The translations under genes and the position numbers were made by a program. This document shows positions 1 through 6,151 of a stretch of 9,515 nucleotides of DNA, piece after piece. How positions within the stretch are numbered: position 1 is the first letter of the stretch; every line of letters begins with the position of its first letter. This DNA comes from CAMAUF01 sp046152925 (GTDB lineage Bacteria; Chloroflexota; Dehalococcoidia; Tepidiformales; Tepidiformaceae): contig JBJXFX010000066.1 of assembly GCA_046152925.1 (NCBI GenBank), positions 1 through 9,515 on the forward strand, read 5' to 3'. Under the pieces are notes generated by a model. That model searched no databases, was not told the DNA's origin, and worked only from the letters and a program-made list of their open reading frames with translations.

Positions 1-263
1 GAGACGTCCTTGATCGGTTCGCGTTCGCCGAGGCCGACTTCTTGGGGCGCCAGGTAGATGGTTTCGCCGCCGAGGGCGCGCATCGCGACCTGGAAGCTCA
101 CGCGGGTGCGAAGCGACGGCTTTTCGAAGACGAGCGCGAGCTGACGGCCATCGAGCAGGCGCTGCGGACGGCGCTTGAGGGCCGCGGCGTTGCGCAGGAG
201 GGCCCGGATCTCGTCCGGGCTAAGGTCACTCGACGACAGCAGATGGCGGACAGGCTGTGACAT
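1..263 (-). CDS. argF: Ornithine carbamoyltransferase, N-terminal part (cut by window edge)
   Basis: Reading the minus strand from an ATG at 263-261 gives 87 codons that run off the left edge. The enzyme joins carbamoyl phosphate and ornithine to make citrulline in arginine biosynthesis, in the cytoplasm. Residues 46-57 read FEKPSLRTRVSF, the carbamoyl-phosphate-binding loop of this family; the S-T-R-T-R core appears as S-L-R-T-R, a variant I know from ornithine rather than aspartate transcarbamylases. Residues 80-87 (EREPIKDV) match the conserved segment that follows. The start fits the family, whose N-terminus begins about 45 residues before this loop. There is no Shine-Dalgarno; a TATACT hexamer lies 6 nt upstream, so the mRNA may be leaderless. 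The gene diverges from the transketolase genes. The catalytic C-terminal half is outside the window, so the anabolic versus catabolic role rests on family resemblance only. Confidence 0.9.
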   Translation of the reverse strand, partial: MSQPVRHLLSSSDLSPDEIRALLRNAAALKRRPQRLLDGRQLALVFEKPSLRTRVSFQVAMRALGGETIYLAPQEVGLGEREPIKDV

Positions 264-269
264 CCGGTG

Positions 270-275
270 AGTATA
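270..275 (-). promoter_or_regulatory. -10 hexamer of argF promoter (leaderless arrangement)
   Basis: On the minus strand TATACT matches five of six positions of the TATAAT consensus and ends 6 nt before the argF ATG. Transcription normally starts 6-8 nt after the -10, which places the first mRNA base on or next to the A of the ATG. The intervening bases CACCGG contain no ribosome binding site. I see no convincing -35 box at 16-18 nt spacing. Confidence 0.5.
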
Positions 276-314
276 GGGCCGGCGGTGTGAACGCGAGGCG
301 GCGAAGCGCGGGCC

Positions 315-333
315 GTTCGGCCATAAGGCGAAC
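315..333. repeat. Imperfect inverted repeat, possible operator
   Basis: The arms GTTCGGCC and GGCGAAC flank ATAA; they pair over seven bases with one extra G in the left arm. The element lies just upstream of the TACACT hexamer of the transketolase promoter, where a bound protein would block or assist RNA polymerase, and in the only non-coding stretch between the two divergent genes. A regulator cannot be named from the sequence. It could equally be chance in GC-rich DNA. Confidence 0.3.
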
Positions 334-340
334 CGTCTTG

Positions 341-346
341 TACACT
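341..346 (+). promoter_or_regulatory. -10 hexamer of transketolase operon promoter (leaderless arrangement)
   Basis: TACACT fits the TAnnnT -10 pattern and ends 7 nt before the GTG start at 354. Predicted initiation therefore falls on the start codon itself. The spacer CCCACCC is pyrimidine-rich and cannot act as a Shine-Dalgarno. A weak -35 candidate, TTCGGC at 316-321, is at a long 19-nt spacing and overlaps the inverted repeat. Confidence 0.5.
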
Positions 347-353
347 CCCACCC

Positions 354-1196
354 GTGTCAGCAACGCTCGCGCTTACCCCTGTCCCGGAGCTCAAGGAGAC
401 CGCCAAGCGCATCCGGGCCCACATCGTCCGCATGGTGCACGCGGCCCAGAGCGGCCACCCCGGGGGCTCGCTCTCGGCGGTGGAGCTCGGCGTCTCGCTC
501 TTTTGGAACCACCTGCGCTGCGACCCCGCCCAGCCGCTCGCCCCCGGCCGCGACCGGTTCATCCTCTCGAAGGGCCACGCGACGCCGTTCTATTACGCGA
601 CGCTCGCCGAGCGCGGGTTCTTCAGCACGGAACTCCTCAGCACGTTCCGGAAGCTGGGGACGAAGCTCCAGGGGCACCCGTCGATGGATGCGCTGCCGGG
701 CATCGAGATGTCCGGCGGGTCGCTCGGGCAGGGCCTGTCGTTCGCGATCGGCCATGCGACGGCGGGCAAGATGGACGGCCGCGACTTCCGCTGCTGGGTG
801 ATGATGGGCGACGGCGAGCTGAACGAGGGCCAGGTCTGGGAGGCGGCGATGGCCGTGCCTCATTTTGAGCTGGGCGACCGCGTAATCGCGCTCATCGACC
901 GCAACCGGATCCAAAACGACGGCTTCGGCGAAACGATCATGCGCGTCGACCCCGTGCGGATGTTCACGGGCTTTGGCTGGAAGGTCATCGAATGTGACGG
1001 GCACGATATGGCCGCGGTCGATGCGGCGCTTGGTGAAGCGGAGCTCGCTGGCGACCGGCCCCGTTGCGTGGTCGCGCACACGACCAAGGGGCGTGGCGTG
1101 CCGTTCATGGAGAACAACCCCGGCTTCCACGGCAAGGCGCCGACGGATGAGCAGCTCGCGGCTGCCTTGGCCGAAATCGCGGGGGGCCTGAAATGA
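354..1196 (+). CDS. Transketolase, N-terminal (thiamine pyrophosphate-binding) subunit
   Basis: This 280-residue protein is the first half of a split transketolase, which moves two-carbon ketol units between sugar phosphates in the non-oxidative pentose phosphate pathway. Visible motifs are SGHPGG at 33-38, SKGHA at 72-76, GGSLGQGLS at 121-129, and the diphosphate/Mg-binding signature starting GDGELNEG at 152-159 and ending DRNRIQNDG at 182-190. Length matches stand-alone N-subunits, and the pyrimidine-binding and C-terminal domains are supplied by the next gene, whose ATG overlaps this stop. The GTG at 354 is preferred because the protein then begins about 30 residues before SGHPGG, as in the family, and because the -10 hexamer sits 7 nt upstream. 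There is no Shine-Dalgarno. Other thiamine-dependent enzymes such as DXP synthase are unlikely because they are single longer chains. Confidence 0.94.
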   Translation: MSATLALTPVPELKETAKRIRAHIVRMVHAAQSGHPGGSLSAVELGVSLFWNHLRCDPAQPLAPGRDRFILSKGHATPFYYATLAERGFFSTELLSTFRKLGTKLQGHPSMDALPGIEMSGGSLGQGLSFAIGHATAGKMDGRDFRCWVMMGDGELNEGQVWEAAMAVPHFELGDRVIALIDRNRIQNDGFGETIMRVDPVRMFTGFGWKVIECDGHDMAAVDAALGEAELAGDRPRCVVAHTTKGRGVPFMENNPGFHGKAPTDEQLAAALAEIAGGLK

Positions 1197-2146
1197 GCGA
1201 GACACCGTTCAGCGCCCCGACGCGCGAAGCCTACCCCGTCGCCCTCATGGAGCTTGTCGACCAGGGCGTCGATGTGGTCGCAATCGATGCCGACCTCTCC
1301 GTTTCGACCATGGGCTACCGCTTCGGCGAGAAGCACCCAACACGCTGGATGACGGTCGGCGTCGCGGAACAGAACATGGTGGGCATCGCGGCGGGGCTGG
1401 CCGCCGCCGGGAAGACCGCGTTCATTGCGAGCTTCGCCTCGTTCCTCCCCGGCCGTTGCTTCGACCAGCTCCGGACGTCGGTCGCCCAGCCGAAGGGGGG
1501 CCTGAACGTGAAGTGCGTCGCGAGCCACGGCGGCGTCACGGTCGGTGAAGACGGGATGAGCGCCCAGGCGATCGAGGACCTCACGCTGGCGACCTCGCTG
1601 ATCCCGTTCGATGTCGTCGTGCCGGCCGATTTCGAAGAAGCGAAGCAGGCGATCGTGGCCGTCGGCAAGACAGCGCGGCCGGCGTATGTACGCACCGGGC
1701 GGCCCAAAGTCGACGGCATCTACACGCCCTCGTACCGCTTCGTCATCGGCAAGGCGGACCTCCTCCGCCCGGGGACGGATGTCACGCTCATCGCCTGCGG
1801 GATCATGACTGGCGTCGCCGTGAAGGCGGCGAGCCTGCTCGCGAACGAAGGCATCTCGGCCCGCGTCTTGAACATGGCGACGATTAAGCCGCTCGACCGC
1901 GAGGCGGTATTGACCGCTGCCCGCGAAACGGGCGCGATCGTCACCGCTGAAGAGCACCAGACGAGCGGCGGCCTCGGTGGCGCCGTGGCGCGGCTCCTGG
2001 CGGAACACGCCCCGGTGCCTGTGGCCTTCGTCGGTGTCGACCGCTACGGCACGAGCGGCAAGTGGGATGAGCTGCTGGGCTACTTCGGGCTCACGCCGGA
2101 CGCTGTCGCCCAGGCTGCTCGGCAGGCAATTTCGCGTAAACGCTAG
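1193..2146 (+). CDS. Transketolase, C-terminal (pyrimidine-binding) subunit
   Basis: A 317-residue protein completing the split transketolase. Residues 56-83 hold the pyrimidine-binding core (GVAEQNM), in which E59 is the glutamate expected to activate the thiamine cofactor. The segment around 109-121 (VASHGGVTVGEDG) and the C-terminal domain motif TAEEHQTSGGLGG at 251-263 are typical of this subunit. The start ATG overlaps the upstream TGA by four bases (ATGA), and GGGGGG at 1181-1186 lies 6 nt before it, so translation is probably coupled and gives equal amounts of the two subunits, which would form an alpha2-beta2-type enzyme. The length and order match split transketolases known from archaea, Firmicutes and Chloroflexota. 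The similar DXP synthase or pyruvate dehydrogenase beta chains are less likely given the partner. Confidence 0.93.
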   Translation: MSETPFSAPTREAYPVALMELVDQGVDVVAIDADLSVSTMGYRFGEKHPTRWMTVGVAEQNMVGIAAGLAAAGKTAFIASFASFLPGRCFDQLRTSVAQPKGGLNVKCVASHGGVTVGEDGMSAQAIEDLTLATSLIPFDVVVPADFEEAKQAIVAVGKTARPAYVRTGRPKVDGIYTPSYRFVIGKADLLRPGTDVTLIACGIMTGVAVKAASLLANEGISARVLNMATIKPLDREAVLTAARETGAIVTAEEHQTSGGLGGAVARLLAEHAPVPVAFVGVDRYGTSGKWDELLGYFGLTPDAVAQAARQAISRKR

Positions 2147-2160
2147 CCGGAGGGCTCCCG

Positions 2161-4080
2161 ATGGCCGATTCGAAGATGACCCGGATGAACGGACTCTGGC
2201 CGAGCCCGATCACGCCCAAGAGCCTCGCGGCCGCGCTCCGGCTTGGCGGCGTCTGTTGGGACACCGATGGCCGCACGCTCGGCTGGCTGGAAGGCCGCTC
2301 TGACCGCGGCGTGATCGTCGTCCAGGATGCCGCCGGTGGCGCGACCCGCGACCTGACGCCGGGCGGGATGTCCGTCCGCGCATTCGTCGGCTATGGCGGG
2401 GGCGACTTCACGCTCGCGCACGGCGCCGCCTACTTCGTCGGCCAGAACGACCAGCGGATCTATCGCCAGGAGCTCGCCGGCGGCCAGCCACGGCCAATCA
2501 CGCCCGCCTTCGGCGCCGCCTCGACGCCAGTGGTCTCCCCCGATGGGGCCTGGGTCGCCTATGTCCACAGCTACGAAGACGTTGACTGCCTCGCCGTCGT
2601 GCCGAGCGATGGCTCGCGTTGGCCCGAGCGCTTGGCCTCGGGATGTGACTTTTACATGCAGCCGGCCTGGTCGCCCGATGGCCATCGCCTCGCCTGGGTC
2701 GAATGGGACCACCCGCACATGCCATGGGACCGAAGCCGCGTGGCGGTCTGCGAGGTGGCGCGGCGTCCGGCCGGTGGTCTGGCCGCGGGGGCCAAGCAGA
2801 TCGTCGCCGGTGACGGCCCCGACGAGTCGGTATTCCAGCCAGTCTTCACGCTCGATGGCCGAGGCCTGCTCTTCGTGTCCGATGGCCCGGCGGCGGAGAC
2901 GGCCGGCTTCGGCACGATTTGGCGCGTCGACCTGGCGACGGGCGTGCGGACGCGAATCAGTCAACCCGGCGGCGAGTTTGCCGAGCCAGCCTGGGGCCAT
3001 GGGATGCGGCGGTTCGGCGAGCTGCCTTCCGGCGATGTCGTCGCCCTCTTGGCCGAAAAGGGCTTCGCCGAGGTGGTCGTATGCGGGACGCACCTTCAGT
3101 CCGCCGTGCCCCTCAGCCCGGCGTACACCGCCTTCAGCGACCTCGCCGTTTCCCGGACGGGCCGAGTGGCCCTCGTCGCGGCTGCCGGCGACCAACCAGC
3201 CCGCGTGATCACGGTTGACCCGGCCGTGGCCCACGCCGACGTCCGGAAGCGCTCGGACAGCGAGACAGTCCCCGCGGCGGCGCTGTCGCGCCCTCAGGCG
3301 GTCGAGTGGACCTCGCCGACCGATGGCGGGATGGCCTACGGCCTCTACTTTCCGCCCGCCAGCGAGCGCTGGTCGGGGCCCGAAGGCTCGCTCCCGCCGC
3401 TGGTCGTGATCGTCCATGGGGGCCCGACGGCTCAAGTGGTGGCCTCGTGGAACGCGCAGGCCCAATTCTTCGCAACCCGTGGCTACGCGGTGCTCTGCCC
3501 GAACTACCGCGGGAGCACGGGCTATGGGCGCGACTACATGCTCAAGCTGCGCGAGAGCTGGGGTATTTTCGATGTCCGTGATGCCGTCGAAGGCGCACAG
3601 GCGATGGCCCAGCGCGGCCTAGCCGACCGCACGCGGCTCGTAATCATGGGCGGCAGCGCGGGCGGATTCACCGTGCTTCAGTCCATGATCGAATACCCAG
3701 GGTTCTGGAAGGCCGGGCTCTGCCTGTTCGGCGTCTCGAACCAGTTCACCTTGGCGACCGACACGCACAAGTTCGAACAGCACTACTTGGACAGCATCAT
3801 TGGCCCGTTGCCTCAGGCGGCGGCGCGGTATCGCGAGCGCTCGCCCGTCTTCCATGCTGACCGGATCCGCGACCCGCTTGCGGTGTTCCAGGGCGATATC
3901 GACCGTGTCGTACCACGTGCGCAATCCGACACCATCGTCTCGAAGCTGCGCGCGAACGGCGTGCCGCACGAGTACCACGTGTACGAAGGCGAAGGGCACG
4001 GCTGGCGCAAGAGCGAAACGATCGAGCAGTTCTACGCGACGGTCGACAAGTTCCTCACCCAGTACGTCCTCTTCGCGTAG
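2161..4080 (+). CDS. S9-family (prolyl oligopeptidase / acylaminoacyl-peptidase-like) serine peptidase
   Basis: This 639-residue protein has an N-terminal beta-propeller and a C-terminal alpha/beta-hydrolase domain, the architecture of S9 peptidases that trim oligopeptides. Propeller blades show as repeated SPDG-type turns at 126-129, 171-174 and 231-233. The hydrolase part starts near residue 380: HGGP at 419-422 forms the oxyanion region, GGSAGG at 497-502 holds nucleophile S499, D581 lies in GDIDRVVP, and H613 lies in EGHG, giving a complete Ser-Asp-His triad. No signal peptide or membrane helix is seen, so it should be cytoplasmic. GGAGGG at 2149-2154 lies 6 nt before the ATG. It follows the transketolase subunit by 14 bp and is probably co-transcribed, though no metabolic link is obvious. 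Exact specificity (dipeptidyl, acylaminoacyl or other) cannot be decided from the sequence. Confidence 0.92.
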   Translation: MADSKMTRMNGLWPSPITPKSLAAALRLGGVCWDTDGRTLGWLEGRSDRGVIVVQDAAGGATRDLTPGGMSVRAFVGYGGGDFTLAHGAAYFVGQNDQRIYRQELAGGQPRPITPAFGAASTPVVSPDGAWVAYVHSYEDVDCLAVVPSDGSRWPERLASGCDFYMQPAWSPDGHRLAWVEWDHPHMPWDRSRVAVCEVARRPAGGLAAGAKQIVAGDGPDESVFQPVFTLDGRGLLFVSDGPAAETAGFGTIWRVDLATGVRTRISQPGGEFAEPAWGHGMRRFGELPSGDVVALLAEKGFAEVVVCGTHLQSAVPLSPAYTAFSDLAVSRTGRVALVAAAGDQPARVITVDPAVAHADVRKRSDSETVPAAALSRPQAVEWTSPTDGGMAYGLYFPPASERWSGPEGSLPPLVVIVHGGPTAQVVASWNAQAQFFATRGYAVLCPNYRGSTGYGRDYMLKLRESWGIFDVRDAVEGAQAMAQRGLADRTRLVIMGGSAGGFTVLQSMIEYPGFWKAGLCLFGVSNQFTLATDTHKFEQHYLDSIIGPLPQAAARYRERSPVFHADRIRDPLAVFQGDIDRVVPRAQSDTIVSKLRANGVPHEYHVYEGEGHGWRKSETIEQFYATVDKFLTQYVLFA

Positions 4081-4109
4081 CATGCAGGGGCCGTGAAGGA
4101 GGCGAACCG

Positions 4110-4454
4110 GTGGCCGGAGACTGCCTGTTCTGCAAGATGGCGTCGGGAGCGATCGCGGTCCCGAAGGTAGTCGAGGATGCGCAGGCGTTCGCGATCCGCG
4201 ACATTCACCCGCGAGCGCCCACTCACATCCTCGTCATCCCGCGCGAGCACATCGACGACGCGCGCGACTTGGGCGCGGAGCACGGCGACCTGCTCGGGGC
4301 GCTGTTTGGACTCGCGGTCGAGGCAGGAAAACTCGCTGGCGTGCACGAGAAGGGCTACCGGCTCGCCTTCAACGTTGGCGAAGCCGCCGGGATGACGATT
4401 TCGCACCTGCACTTGCACCTGCTCGGCGGCCGCCCGCTCGGCCCGGAAGGCTAG
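4110..4454 (+). CDS. HIT-family (Hint-like) nucleotide hydrolase/transferase
   Basis: A 114-residue protein with the whole HIT fold. The N-terminal CLFC at 5-8 is typical of zinc-associated Hint proteins, DIHPRAPTHILVIPREHI at 31-48 is the conserved substrate-binding segment, and the histidine triad HLHLHLL at 99-105 contains the nucleophile, expected at H101. The family hydrolyses AMP-linked substrates such as adenosine phosphoramidate, aminoacyl-AMP or, in some members, Ap4A. The usual Gln four residues before the first triad His is Met here (M95), a small deviation. The GTG start is fixed by a strong AAGGAGG at 4096-4102, 7 nt upstream. The gene ends 2 nt before the HD phosphohydrolase start, so the two proteins are probably made together. 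The substrate is not determinable from sequence alone. Confidence 0.93.
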   Translation: MAGDCLFCKMASGAIAVPKVVEDAQAFAIRDIHPRAPTHILVIPREHIDDARDLGAEHGDLLGALFGLAVEAGKLAGVHEKGYRLAFNVGEAAGMTISHLHLHLLGGRPLGPEG

Positions 4455-4456
4455 GC

Positions 4457-5083
4457 GTGGACGAGATCTCGTCGCAGATCGCGGCCGTCCGCGAAGCGTT
4501 GAGCTCGCGCCCTGAGGGACTTCAGGCGCACGTCGGGCGCGTGCTTGAAGAAGCATTGGACTTGGCGGGGCGCTGGGACTTGGACCCCGCCCGCGTCGAG
4601 CTCGCGGTCTGGGGCCATGACCTGTTTCGCGCTGCGCCTGCGGCGGAGCAGCTTCAGCTCGCGGCGGAGTGTGGCCTGAGGCCGACCGAGACGGAGCGCC
4701 GCCTCCCCGTCCTGCTCCATGGGCCGAACGCCGCTGTCGTCCTCAGGGAGCGCTTCGGCGTGCGGGACGACGAGGTCCTCGCGGGCGTGCGGGAGCACAC
4801 CAGTGGCGGCGCGGCCATGCCGGCCATTGCCAAGGTCATCCTGCTGGCCGACAAGTTCGAGAAGCGGAAGCGGACGCGACGCCCAGAGCTGGCGAGCATC
4901 CGCCGGGCCGCCCGCCGCGACCTGGACCTCGCGCTGCTCTGCTGGGCCGATTGGAAGTGGGTCGACGAGCGCGAGCGCACATGGGAGTGCGACGAGGCGC
5001 ACTGGGAGGCAAGGTTGCGCTGGGTGGCCGACCACCACTCGGAGATTGGCCTCCCGGGCCGCACGCCCGACGACGGATCTTAA
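4457..5083 (+). CDS. YqeK-type HD-domain phosphohydrolase, probable Ap4A hydrolase
   Basis: A 208-residue HD-superfamily protein resembling Bacillus YqeK, a family reported to cleave Ap4A symmetrically to two ADP. Metal ligands appear in the expected order: H25 (AHVGRV), H54-D55 (WGHDLF), H88 (LLHGPNA), H114 (REHTSGG) and D132 (LLADKFE). The stretch after H114, with HTSGG, a Met and LADKFE, follows the YqeK pattern closely, as does the later DLDLAL. The C-terminal tail (about 160-208) is Trp- and acid-rich and not recognised. The GTG start is 2 nt after the HIT stop; GGAAGG at 4445-4450, inside the HIT gene, is its ribosome binding site at 6 nt spacing. YqeK genes often sit with nadD and rsfS; this one instead sits with a HIT gene. 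It is the last gene of the run and meets a convergent gene 27 bp later, with no clear terminator between. Confidence 0.85.
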   Translation: MDEISSQIAAVREALSSRPEGLQAHVGRVLEEALDLAGRWDLDPARVELAVWGHDLFRAAPAAEQLQLAAECGLRPTETERRLPVLLHGPNAAVVLRERFGVRDDEVLAGVREHTSGGAAMPAIAKVILLADKFEKRKRTRRPELASIRRAARRDLDLALLCWADWKWVDERERTWECDEAHWEARLRWVADHHSEIGLPGRTPDDGS

Positions 5084-5110
5084 GGGATCGGTTGTGCGCG
5101 ATGCGTTCGC

Positions 5111-5920
5111 CTACCGCACCCGGAGCTGCTGGCCGAGCTGCAGGTTCGTGCATTCGGCGTCGATCGATGGATTGAGCGATCGAAGCTGCTCGACGGTGAT
5201 GTTGTTCTTGTCGGCGATAGTGCCACAGATGTCGCCAGCGACGACGGTGTAAGTGTTTCCGTTGGCGCCCGGCGTGCCGGTGGCTGGCGTCCCAGTCACG
5301 GTCCCGGTTGCGGCGGCCGTGCCGGTGCCCTGCGCCGTCCTGGTGGCGGCGTTCGGCGTGGCCGAAGGGGTGCCCGGGCGAGTAGTAGGAGTAGAGGCGC
5401 CGGGGGTCGGCGTGCGGGCGGCAAGCGAGGTGCGCTGGGCGTCGGCCGGGCTGATGCCGTCGTCGTCGTCCCCGCCGACGATCGAAGAGATCCAGAACGC
5501 GAGAAGAATCACCACGACGGCGAGCGCGAAGAGGCCGATCGTCGCGACGGGCATGCTGATGCCACGGGCGCGTCCGCCTATCGACCCGGGCTGGAGCGGG
5601 CGCTCTGGGGCGGGCCGGGGGGTGGTTTTCGGGGCTCTCGGGGGCGTTGGGGCTTTGGGCTCGGCGGGCTTTTGCGAACTCGCAGCGGCTCCGCGGCCGC
5701 CACCAGCGCTGACGCCCTTTCCTTGATACACGGGGCAGTTCGGGTGCGTGGCGCCGAGACAGAAGGTCTCTTGGTGCCCGGCCGCGATGCGCGTCGGGTT
5801 ATCCAGGCGATAACAGCGGTGTGCATCCGTCGCGTAGTTCGCGTGGGAGTCCGCGTTTTCGACCATGCCCAGGTACGGGCAAATGTTCGTGGGGTCGTCG
5901 GTACCGATAGGCGAAGTCAC
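5111..5920 (-). CDS. Membrane protein: N-terminal four-Cys module, one TM helix, extracytoplasmic LysM domain
   Basis: A 269-residue protein of unknown role. Residues 14-66 form a cysteine module (C14, C36, C54, C62; spacing C-x21-C-x17-C-x7-C) beginning CPYLG, which I recall in uncharacterised Chloroflexota proteins and which could bind a metal or Fe-S cluster. A Pro/Ala/Lys-rich linker (about 80-120) leads to one hydrophobic helix at about 124-147. Arginines before it (117, 119) and DDDD after it (151-154) predict N-in, C-out. The outer part is a Thr/Pro/Gly-rich linker (165-222) and a LysM domain at 223-268 containing YTVVAGD and LNPSI, with two cysteines (C232, C257). LysM binds peptidoglycan or other GlcNAc polymers. 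The GTG start keeps C14; the next in-frame ATG (codon 19) would lose it. AGGA lies 10 nt upstream; an ATG 5 nt upstream is out of frame. It diverges from the str operon. Confidence 0.85.
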   Translation of the reverse strand: MTSPIGTDDPTNICPYLGMVENADSHANYATDAHRCYRLDNPTRIAAGHQETFCLGATHPNCPVYQGKGVSAGGGRGAAASSQKPAEPKAPTPPRAPKTTPRPAPERPLQPGSIGGRARGISMPVATIGLFALAVVVILLAFWISSIVGGDDDDGISPADAQRTSLAARTPTPGASTPTTRPGTPSATPNAATRTAQGTGTAAATGTVTGTPATGTPGANGNTYTVVAGDICGTIADKNNITVEQLRSLNPSIDAECTNLQLGQQLRVR

Positions 5921-6067
5921 CGCATGCAGTTCCTAGGCGGGGGCGCCACCGACCCGTATGGTGGCACGAGGCGGCGCGCGAAGCAATCGAATTGTGGCAG
6001 GATTGGGTCAAAGCGGTGGTGGAGGATGGACGGGAGGCGGGCCCGGCGTGGCCACACCCCTCGATAA
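5921..6067. other. Upstream region of the LysM-protein gene, no gene seen
   Basis: This first part of the 386-bp gap between the divergent LysM and rpsL genes holds no supported coding sequence. It should contain the minus-strand promoter of the LysM gene, but I cannot assign one: TTGACC (minus strand, 6011-6006) is the best -35 candidate, yet no acceptable -10 lies at 16-18 nt from it. Only the AGGA ribosome binding site (5934-5931) is visible. Confidence 0.5.
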
Positions 6068-6095
6068 TTGACACAGCCGCCGTTCGTGTTACCCT
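6068..6095 (+). promoter_or_regulatory. Sigma-70-type promoter of the str operon
   Basis: TTGACA at 6068-6073 is a perfect -35 consensus. After a 16-nt spacer, TACCCT at 6090-6095 fits TAnnnT as the -10. Transcription should begin near 6101-6103, giving an rpsL leader of about 205 nt. The perfect -35 fits a strongly expressed ribosomal-protein operon. A second TAnnnT hexamer (TAAACT, 6115-6120) lacks a matching -35. Confidence 0.7.
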
Positions 6096-6122
6096 CCGAC
6101 GTCGGCGCTTGATTTAAACTGG

Positions 6123-6139
6123 CCAACTTACACAGTTGG
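6123..6139 (+). other. Hairpin near the 5' end of the rpsL leader
   Basis: CCAACT (6123-6128) and AGTTGG (6134-6139) are perfect complements around a 5-nt loop, TACAC. It lies about 20 nt after the predicted start site. It could stabilise the mRNA 5' end, belong to a larger leader fold, or act as a DNA operator downstream of the promoter. Confidence 0.45.
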
Positions 6140-6151
6140 GCAGGTCGCAAA

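Noticed and set aside
98..562. Minus-strand frame of 154 codons and plus-strand frames across the argF-tkt region
   Set aside because: They cross the divergent promoter region and overlap argF and transketolase in the wrong frames.
860..3465. Long minus-strand frames (382 and 440 codons) opposite the transketolase and peptidase genes
   Set aside because: Antisense shadows of clearly recognised genes; compositionally Arg/Asp/Gly-rich, with no motif or ribosome binding site.
5084..5110. Intrinsic terminator between the convergent HD and LysM genes
   Set aside because: The 27-bp gap has only short GATC-type palindromes at its edge, with no GC-rich stem and no T-run on either strand.
5253..5726. 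Plus-strand frame opposite the LysM gene
   Set aside because: Repetitive Val/Pro/Ala translation is the complement of the Thr/Pro/Gly linker codons; the minus-strand reading has coherent domains.
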